From: Bacteroidota bacterium
GTDB lineage: Bacteria > Bacteroidota > Bacteroidia > NS11-12g > UBA955
NCBI GenBank assembly: GCA_024103355.1
Contig: JAGFIU010000024.1
Location: 62,001 to 126,000, forward strand
DNA: 64,000 nt
Direction of reading: 5' to 3'
The translations under genes were made by a program, and so were the position numbers. The notes beneath the pieces are model-generated. The model was not told the origin of the DNA and searched no databases. It worked only from the letters and a program-made list of their open reading frames with translations. This document shows positions 55,222 through 61,709 of this stretch, one piece after another; position 1 is the stretch's first letter; the number at the start of each line of letters is the position of its first letter.

Positions 55222-57162
55222 TTATTTTACTTCTTGCAAAGCACCTTCTTTAAAGATAATAAAAGTACCATCTCCTTTCTTTAGTTTGACATTGTCAATG
55301 CGATATTTAACATCAGGGAAAGCCTTTTCTTGCATTTCAACATCAACTGCATTTTCATTGAGTACCAATTGGGTATAAATGAACATTGCAATATCACTGC
55401 GGATTCCTCGAGGTTTGTATTCTTTCTCGTAAAGTAATTGCTTGGTTTCAGAAGAATAGATTCTGAGCATCACATCACTACGCTTCTTCACAACGGGTTT
55501 GAGCGTCCTCATGTGTATAGCTCCTGAATTATTTTGCTCATACTCCTCCGGAGTGGAGATATACTTAAAATTGACAATCAAAGTTTTCTCCTTAGGATTA
55601 AAAAAATGAATAGTCGTACTGCTCAGAGGAATCATCAATGCAAAAAACAAGGTCATTATCAGGACTGAAATGATATGATGTTTCTTTCTGTTATCTTCAA
55701 TCCCCGGTTCATTATAACCATTATTGCTAACTTCTTGTTTGGTAAAATCAGATAATTTTTCTTTTGAGTACTGCGTGAGTGTAAACAATTTAACATTTCC
55801 TGCATCGTATTTTTTGGAAAACAAAGGTGCTCTTTTTCTGTTGAATCTGTTTACAGTCCAAGTTTTTCCTAAACGATAATAGCAGTCTTCACAACTCAAT
55901 AATGCTACTTTTTTGGTGTTATTATCCAACATTTCCTGCACATCTCGCGGATAGACGCTGCCAATACAGGGAACTCTATAGTGTTTTATGTTCAAATCCT
56001 GAGGTATTTCGGGTTCAGGAAAATAGCTACAACTGAATAAGGTTACATCTGATTTTTGGTTCTCAACTTGTACATTTAGTTGCGGAAACAAATCGTGTGA
56101 AATAGCATGCGTATGACAAGAGCCTATACAGATATTACACCCAACACATTTGTCAGGTGAAAGAATTGCTTTTCTTTCTCCACCTTTGTTCATCATATCA
56201 ATTGCCTCGTAGGGGCAATCAAAAGCACATAAATTGCAACCATCACAAGCATCCAAGTCAATACGTACCGGAGGATTGTCTTTGCGTTTAAAAAAAAATG
56301 GAATACATGTTAAGAAAGCACCGGACACAATCAGATAAACCCAATTCATGTTACTGCTAGATACTTTCATAAAATAGTATCCAAAATAATAATACCAATC
56401 AAAAGTGGTTTGAGTTGGCAAGTAAGACATTTGAGCCGGAGGGTCGCTTTTTACAGGAAAAACAAATGAAATGACAGTTAGAGCGATAATCGAATAATAA
56501 GTCAATTGTTGTGGCGGAAAAATCTTTGGCTTCGAAATACGCATTACATGAATCCAAATGATGAAAACTGTCAATAAAGAAAGGGCAATATGTCCAAACA
56601 CCGCAACTTTAAAAAAACCTCCAACCGTATTCAAATCATTCATCAAAAATGCTCCGGCAATTGATGGGTCGAAAATGGGTAATGCCGCAAAAAGTTTCGC
56701 GGTCAAATATCCCGTGAGCTTAGCTTTTTGATCCCAAACCAATATAAATCCTGTAATTCCAATAATAAGCACAACCATAATGGAGACAACTCCGCTTATC
56801 CAAGCAAGTAATCTTTTGAATTTGGATACTATGATTACCTGAATAAAATGTAGTGCCATAAAGATAATCAGCAAATCTGAAGAATAGCGGTGGATAGTTC
56901 GCATATAGCCATTGAATATATTGGAGGACATGGCATCTACAGACTCCCAAGCCATACGAGGATTAATATTATAAAAGATAAAAACATAAATACCGGAAAT
57001 ACAAGCAATTGCAAACATTATCACAGCTATACCTCCAAGATAATAAAGAGGGTTCAATTCTGTTGAATATATTTTTCCTATAATGGTAGCGAATTTTTGA
57101 AATAACTGATGTCCTCGAGTGTGTTTTTTTATTGATTCAGATTCAATGTTTTTTTGATTCAT
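55222..57162 (-). CDS. Cytochrome b-ferredoxin-MvhD fusion protein
   Basis: A 646-residue membrane protein that joins three electron-transfer modules. Residues 35-220 are a cytochrome b N-terminal domain with four heme histidines, H91 and H105, then H191 and H205, each pair 14 apart. Further helices and DWYYYFGYYFM (compare PEWY) follow to about 290. Residues 300-350 are a 2x[4Fe-4S] ferredoxin (C306/309/312/316 and C339/342/345/349). Residues 372-445 resemble MvhD/FlpD of hydrogenase-heterodisulfide reductase complexes (C378, C399, C424, C427). A last helix (about 497-515) leads to a C-terminal soluble domain of about 130 residues I do not recognise. It is the last gene of the oxidase-like operon, 2 bases after sco. 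Confidence 0.85.
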   Translation of the reverse strand: MNQKNIESESIKKHTRGHQLFQKFATIIGKIYSTELNPLYYLGGIAVIMFAIACISGIYVFIFYNINPRMAWESVDAMSSNIFNGYMRTIHRYSSDLLIIFMALHFIQVIIVSKFKRLLAWISGVVSIMVVLIIGITGFILVWDQKAKLTGYLTAKLFAALPIFDPSIAGAFLMNDLNTVGGFFKVAVFGHIALSLLTVFIIWIHVMRISKPKIFPPQQLTYYSIIALTVISFVFPVKSDPPAQMSYLPTQTTFDWYYYFGYYFMKVSSSNMNWVYLIVSGAFLTCIPFFFKRKDNPPVRIDLDACDGCNLCAFDCPYEAIDMMNKGGERKAILSPDKCVGCNICIGSCHTHAISHDLFPQLNVQVENQKSDVTLFSCSYFPEPEIPQDLNIKHYRVPCIGSVYPRDVQEMLDNNTKKVALLSCEDCYYRLGKTWTVNRFNRKRAPLFSKKYDAGNVKLFTLTQYSKEKLSDFTKQEVSNNGYNEPGIEDNRKKHHIISVLIMTLFFALMIPLSSTTIHFFNPKEKTLIVNFKYISTPEEYEQNNSGAIHMRTLKPVVKKRSDVMLRIYSSETKQLLYEKEYKPRGIRSDIAMFIYTQLVLNENAVDVEMQEKAFPDVKYRIDNVKLKKGDGTFIIFKEGALQEVK

Positions 57163-57164
57163 GT

Positions 57165-57896
57165 TTAGTCTATAATAAAGGATTTGATAAAAAGTCTTGA
57201 AACAAGTAGAATAATAAGGAGGCCGGCAGAGGTTGAAATAATAAATCTCCAATCCACCTTGTAAGTTTTATTAAGCGGGTCATATTTGAGGCATCTCAGA
57301 TAAAAACCTGTAAACAATCCGGGTCGGGTAATTTTTGCCTGTGCTTCCATCACAGATATTTTTAAATCTTTCTTTGAAGGTGTAACACCATAAATGTATC
57401 TTGAAACAGTTCCTTCGGGTGTCAGAACTACCAATAGAGGAGGATGGTCATATTCTTTTGTTGAGGGGATATAATCGTATTCAACACCAATAGAAGACAT
57501 AAACTTGCGAATATTTTGCGGGGTAGCAGATAACGCCATCCATTTCTTCCCGTCAATAATCCAACGACTTTCATAAACGGCCAGACTTCTGGGGTTTTCG
57601 GTGCTATCAAATGAAAAACTCACCACTGTGTAGTCATCTCCCAAACCATCCATATCTTTAATGACATTCTGAACTCCACTGCTCACAATGCCACAGATTG
57701 AATAACAACGAGTATAAACGGGAGATATAATGATAGGCTTCCCATTAAAAATTGAGGAGAATTGTAAAACCTCTCCTTTAGAATTAAACATGGGAATATC
57801 TGCTACTTTCTGAGCGAGATGTTTTTTTTCATTTGGGAAGTTAAAACTGCTCCACAAAAACCAAAACGGTACCAACCACAAAAAATATTTCCTCAT
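57165..57896 (-). CDS. SCO1/SenC-family copper chaperone
   Basis: A 243-residue exported, membrane-anchored thioredoxin-fold protein that delivers copper, typically to CuA. The copper-binding CxxxC is in YTRCYSICG near residue 60, and the third ligand His in YDHPPLLVVL. An N-terminal signal and a C-terminal helix (about 220-240) are present, which is longer than the usual family. It lies between coxI-like and cytochrome b genes, fitting a role in assembling this CuA enzyme. Confidence 0.9.
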   Translation of the reverse strand: MRKYFLWLVPFWFLWSSFNFPNEKKHLAQKVADIPMFNSKGEVLQFSSIFNGKPIIISPVYTRCYSICGIVSSGVQNVIKDMDGLGDDYTVVSFSFDSTENPRSLAVYESRWIIDGKKWMALSATPQNIRKFMSSIGVEYDYIPSTKEYDHPPLLVVLTPEGTVSRYIYGVTPSKKDLKISVMEAQAKITRPGLFTGFYLRCLKYDPLNKTYKVDWRFIISTSAGLLIILLVSRLFIKSFIID

Positions 57897-57911
57897 AAAT
57901 CACGTCAAAAA

Positions 57912-57941
57912 GAAGGGTTATTGTCGTTACAATAACCCTTC
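57912..57941 (-). terminator. Perfect 12-bp hairpin between the subunit I and sco genes
   Basis: GAAGGGTTATTG and its complement flank the loop TAACGA (minus strand) and are followed by CTTTTTG-like sequence. It may be a partial terminator or an mRNA-stabilising stem inside the operon. Confidence 0.6.
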
Positions 57942-57951
57942 AACTATTGGA

Positions 57952-59619
57952 TTAATTAACGTTCCATGTTGCTGCAAGCCATTTCCAGTTGAGGAAGAAA
58001 AGAGCAAGGAAGACAAGAAGGAACAAGAATGTAAGTACAAGAGTACCCGGGGCTTCAAAACCTTTATGAGGTTTGCCTTCGGGAGGTAGAGGAGAAATTG
58101 TCAATTGCATATCTTGAGGGCCGTTAACCTTTGGTCCCCAAAATACAGAGAAAACAACAATCAATATCCAGATTAACGTTGCAGTGAATGCAATAACACC
58201 ACCCAACATTGTAATTACCCAGAAGAAATCAACAGCAGGGTTAAAATTATGTGAGAAAGGACCGCCTGAGAATGTGTTATCCCAATGTCTTCTTGGAACA
58301 CCAAGCTGACCTAATACAATCATACCAATAGAAAGCATTGCAATTCCTATAAAAAATAACCAAGGTTGCCATTGAGCCAATTTGAATCCTACAATCTTTC
58401 TTCTGAAAATCAATGGGATTAAATAATATGTAATACCCATGAAAGTAAGTGTGGTACCAATCACAACTGTGCCTTTGAAGTGTCCGGGAATTGCAATTGT
58501 GTTGTGAACAATGATATTGGTTTGTTCCATACCAAAAATAACACCGGTAGTTCCACCAATAAATCCAAAACCGATGATAGCTAGAATAATAGCAGAGAAA
58601 GCAGGATTCCCCCAAGGCGCCTTAGCTAACCATTGGAATAAACCTTTATTAAATCCCCATTTACGCTGCGCCACCTCAAAAGAAGAAGGAACTGCAAATG
58701 CGTGTATCATGGACGCAAGAACTGCGAGATACATAGCATAACTGGTGTTCCAAACTTTCCATGCACTACTCACTCCTGGGTCTGTCAACAAATGGTGCGC
58801 AGAAGCAAGGCAGATGAAAAGAATGTATAGTACAAATGCAGAACGAGATACCTTCTCATTAATTGAGGTACCGCCCACTGTCAAAAATGAAGTCATGTAC
58901 CATATAGAAACCATAGCTGCCACGTTAATTTGTTGAGAGGAGTGTCCCAATCCCCACCAAATCAGTTTATACATTGCCGGGTCAACATTATCGATTAATC
59001 CCAAAGACCAAAGGAATGTAGGAATATAAATTAATGCACCTGAGGCAAGGGTAATCACTGCAATAATGGCTGCGGTCATCAAACCATAAGCCACAAGAGG
59101 CATTGTTTCGCCATAGGTTTTTTCACGTCTGGCAATCATTAAGTTTCCGAAAAATAAAATCACTGCAATAAGAGCACCTACGGCAAACAGTATAATTCCA
59201 AGATAGTAAAGAGGATGCGCTTTCAAAGGAGTATAAGAAGTCAGCATGACATCCGCTTTTCCCATCAAAATGATAATATTTGAAATTACAAGACCCGCAA
59301 CCATCAATCCAAATGCCCACCAACCGGTTTTGGGTGAACAAAATCTTGTGTTCAGTATGACGGTTGAACCAAAATACAACCCTGCAACCTCAAAGAAAAT
59401 TATCCAAAATATAAGTGCATTCAATCCGTGAAAAGTTACCAAACGATAGTACCATTCTGCACCTAACAAATGCATAGGCTGATACCTTGTAAACACTAAT
59501 AATAGAGCGGCAACTACTGCCATTAATAATGAAATAACGGCAAACACCGCATTATATCGAATGAGTTTTTCTGACCTTAAGTCAACTTTAAACCCAGTTA
59601 TATCACATGTTCTAAACAT
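57952..59619 (-). CDS. B-family heme-copper oxidase subunit I with altered active site
   Basis: A 555-residue membrane protein with 12-14 helices, resembling Thermus ba3-type (B-family) subunit I. Conserved: low-spin heme His64 (VTFHGLNAL), CuB ligands His226 (WWGLGHSSQQ) and His275-His276 (SAHHLLTDPG), high-spin heme His380 (IPGHFKGTV). Changed: the position of the cross-linked Tyr (four residues after His226) is Gln230, and the position of the second low-spin heme His (two after His380) is Lys382. Typical O2 reductases have Tyr and His there. It is therefore a candidate NO reductase-like member of the superfamily. Flanked by CuA subunit II and sco. Confidence 0.85.
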   Translation of the reverse strand: MFRTCDITGFKVDLRSEKLIRYNAVFAVISLLMAVVAALLLVFTRYQPMHLLGAEWYYRLVTFHGLNALIFWIIFFEVAGLYFGSTVILNTRFCSPKTGWWAFGLMVAGLVISNIIILMGKADVMLTSYTPLKAHPLYYLGIILFAVGALIAVILFFGNLMIARREKTYGETMPLVAYGLMTAAIIAVITLASGALIYIPTFLWSLGLIDNVDPAMYKLIWWGLGHSSQQINVAAMVSIWYMTSFLTVGGTSINEKVSRSAFVLYILFICLASAHHLLTDPGVSSAWKVWNTSYAMYLAVLASMIHAFAVPSSFEVAQRKWGFNKGLFQWLAKAPWGNPAFSAIILAIIGFGFIGGTTGVIFGMEQTNIIVHNTIAIPGHFKGTVVIGTTLTFMGITYYLIPLIFRRKIVGFKLAQWQPWLFFIGIAMLSIGMIVLGQLGVPRRHWDNTFSGGPFSHNFNPAVDFFWVITMLGGVIAFTATLIWILIVVFSVFWGPKVNGPQDMQLTISPLPPEGKPHKGFEAPGTLVLTFLFLLVFLALFFLNWKWLAATWNVN

Positions 59620-59637
59620 AATTTTTATTTTTAAAGG

Positions 59638-60561
59638 TTAGTTTTTTAATGATTTTATAAAGGCAGTAATTTGAGCAATCTCTTTGTCTGACATTGGAGT
59701 AGGAGGCATCATTGTTGATTCAAATCCAATTGTAATTTTCTTCTGTGGTTCTAAAATAGACTCTTTAATATAAGCATCATCAACGGTTACGGTTGATTTT
59801 TTACCACCTTCTTTTATATCTTCGGTTTTACCATAAAGCCCTTTCCATGAAGGTGCAAGCAAAACAGAGCCATCGGTGCTGTGGCAACCAATACAACCTT
59901 TGAGGGCATACAGCTGTTCACCCAATGTAACCATTTGTTCCTCTGACAAAGGTTTGTCGTCACTCTCTTCAATAATGGGGTCAGGTTTTGTCTTCATATT
60001 CTCATATCCATACAATTTAAGGTCTTCGTCTTTTTCAATCACGATTATCTTGCCAATCATTGTATGGTGACCAATACCACAGAACTCATTACAAACTATC
60101 TTGAACTCTCCGGTCTCAGTAGGTGTAAATTTTAGCACATAGTCATACCCGGGATAAATCTGAAAATTCATATTTACGGGTTGAAGTGAAAAGCCATGTA
60201 CTAAATCTTTGGAAGAGATATGAAAATTGTATGATTGGTCTTTTATCAATATCATAGCAGGACTAAATCTCCACATTTCTGCCAATAAAAAGACATCAGA
60301 ATTTGGCTCAGGACGAACAACAGGAACTCCGTTATCCATTCCAACCAAATTTCGTTTGATATACGCTTCGCTAAGTTTTGCAAATTCTGTGGTAGTTGTG
60401 CGATAAGTGATGCTTGAGGGATTTTGTTTACCGTAAACGTGCCATAAAATCATCCAAACAAACATTGCCAGACATAAAATCAAGGCAATCACCATCCACA
60501 TTTTTTCGTCTTTGGACACCTTCGTGTCGTACCAACCTTCTTTAGGACTTAATAAACTCAT
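59638..60561 (-). CDS. Subunit II with CuA site and fused cytochrome c
   Basis: A 307-residue protein. One N-terminal helix (residues 21-42) anchors a cupredoxin domain whose CuA ligands are all present: His122 (VHGFS), Cys157 and Cys161 with Glu159 (CNEFC), His165 and Met168 (CGIGHHTM). A cytochrome c domain follows, with heme motif CIGCH at 223-227 and a likely axial Met in STMMPP. It therefore takes electrons from a soluble or membrane cytochrome c. It is 18 bases upstream of subunit I. Confidence 0.93.
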   Translation of the reverse strand: MSLLSPKEGWYDTKVSKDEKMWMVIALILCLAMFVWMILWHVYGKQNPSSITYRTTTTEFAKLSEAYIKRNLVGMDNGVPVVRPEPNSDVFLLAEMWRFSPAMILIKDQSYNFHISSKDLVHGFSLQPVNMNFQIYPGYDYVLKFTPTETGEFKIVCNEFCGIGHHTMIGKIIVIEKDEDLKLYGYENMKTKPDPIIEESDDKPLSEEQMVTLGEQLYALKGCIGCHSTDGSVLLAPSWKGLYGKTEDIKEGGKKSTVTVDDAYIKESILEPQKKITIGFESTMMPPTPMSDKEIAQITAFIKSLKN

Positions 60562-60584
60562 AATTTTAGATTTTTAAGTGATAA

Positions 60585-60773
60585 TTACTTGATTAAATTT
60601 GACTTGACTTCATCCGGAATCCCCGGAAGATTTGATAATTCCATTACTCCCCACAAGAGGTAAAAAATGGCGTAGATAGTTACTCCCAAGAATAATAACA
60701 GCATGAAATCATCCATTATCATTCTGTAGAAAGGAACTCTTTTTGGGTCTTGATTTTGTTGTTCTTGTTCCAT
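60585..60773 (-). CDS. Small single-helix subunit of the oxidase-like complex
   Basis: A 62-residue protein with one transmembrane helix (residues 24-47: FMLLLFLGVTIYAIFYLLWGV). Its place as the first gene before subunit II is that of the small subunit IIa or CcoQ-like proteins of B-family oxidases. No sequence motif identifies it more exactly. Confidence 0.75.
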   Translation of the reverse strand: MEQEQQNQDPKRVPFYRMIMDDFMLLLFLGVTIYAIFYLLWGVMELSNLPGIPDEVKSNLIK

Positions 60774-60814
60774 ATTGATTAGTATTTAATAGGTTTTGAA
60801 TATGAACTCATCGG

Positions 60815-60822
60815 CAAAACTA
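60815..60822 (-). promoter_or_regulatory. -7 promoter element of the oxidase-like operon
   Basis: On the minus strand this reads TAGTTTTG, a full match to TAnnTTTG, 41 bases before the ATG at 60773. No convincing TTG is found at the -33 spacing, which would suit an activator-dependent promoter. Confidence 0.55.
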
Positions 60823-60864
60823 TTTCCTATGCGGATGAACGCTTCTGAACAAGAGTTAAAAATG

Positions 60865-60896
60865 TTTCAAAAAATACGTTTTCGTACTTTTTGAAA
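60865..60896. promoter_or_regulatory. 32-bp near-perfect palindrome upstream of the oxidase-like operon
   Basis: TTTCAAAAAATACG, TTTT, CGTACTTTTTGAAA: two 14-base arms with one mismatch around a 4-base centre. It is centred about 62 bases upstream of the -7 element, in the fnr-to-operon gap. It may be a regulator site or the end hairpin of fnr. Confidence 0.55.
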
Positions 60897-60925
60897 TCTT
60901 AATAATAAATAAATGAGAAATAAAA

Positions 60926-61666
60926 TTACATTGAAGTGCTCAAAGGTTCGCTGAAGTTAGGGTTTGAAAGTGCTAACAATCCTTTGATATTGAGAAAATG
61001 GAATTTTTTGGCAGTGCATTTTATCAAGCCTTCTTTTTCAAAGTCTTTGAGAATTTTGGAAACTTGTTCTTTTGTGGTTCCAATCAAATCAGCTATGTCT
61101 TGTCTTTGAAAATTTATTTTAAAACTTTGGCTACCCCCTTCATATTGATACACTTCTGCAAGCATCAACAATGCTTCTGCAAGGTTTTCTCTTACAGTTT
61201 TGATAGCCAGATTTACCGCTTTTGTTTCTGCAAAATTCAATTCTTCTATTGATTGGTTAATTATCTCTTGTTTGAGATTTGAAGATTTTGCAACAATGTT
61301 TTTGAAAACGATATTGGGTACATAACAATATTCTACATCAGAACCGGCTACTGCAGAAAATGTATGAATTTTATGTTTTTCATTTATATTGATTCTACTT
61401 CCTAAAATTGCACCTTTACTAACTATTCTTAGAATTAAGGGTCTTCCGTTTCTCCCCATAGATTCAATTTTAATAAACCCATTTTTTATGAAGTAAACTC
61501 CTTTAATCTCATCGCCTTTGGAAAAGAGTGCCTCTCCATTTTTCAATGCCCCACGAATCTTAAATGTGCTTAGGGCTTGAAGAGTTTCGTAATTACAATC
61601 TTTCAGAATTGAGCAATCTCGGGTTTTGCAATGAATACAATCGTAGCGTGATTTGTCCAAATTCAT
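60926..61666 (-). CDS. FNR-type Crp-family regulator with Fe-S cysteines
   Basis: A 246-residue transcription factor. The N-terminus has C10, C13, C18 and C24 (CIHCKTRDCSILKDC), close to E. coli FNR (AIHCQDCSISQLC), and C114 in VEYCYVPN aligns with FNR Cys122. A [4Fe-4S] sensor of oxygen or NO is therefore likely. A cyclic-nucleotide-type fold (about 30-150) is followed by an HTH domain with the recognition helix TTKEQVSKILK: Glu200 and Ser203 match the FNR contacts, while Lys204 replaces the usual Arg. It is transcribed toward the oxidase-like operon, which it is likely to regulate. Confidence 0.88.
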   Translation of the reverse strand: MNLDKSRYDCIHCKTRDCSILKDCNYETLQALSTFKIRGALKNGEALFSKGDEIKGVYFIKNGFIKIESMGRNGRPLILRIVSKGAILGSRININEKHKIHTFSAVAGSDVEYCYVPNIVFKNIVAKSSNLKQEIINQSIEELNFAETKAVNLAIKTVRENLAEALLMLAEVYQYEGGSQSFKINFQRQDIADLIGTTKEQVSKILKDFEKEGLIKCTAKKFHFLNIKGLLALSNPNFSEPLSTSM

Positions 61667-61692
61667 AGAGTTAAGCGAAAATAAAAATATGG

Positions 61693-61700
61693 CAAATATA
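61693..61700 (-). promoter_or_regulatory. -7 promoter element of the fnr-type gene
   Basis: On the minus strand this reads TATATTTG, a full match, 26 bases before the ATG at 61666. Confidence 0.5.
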
Positions 61701-61709
61701 GGTTGATAT

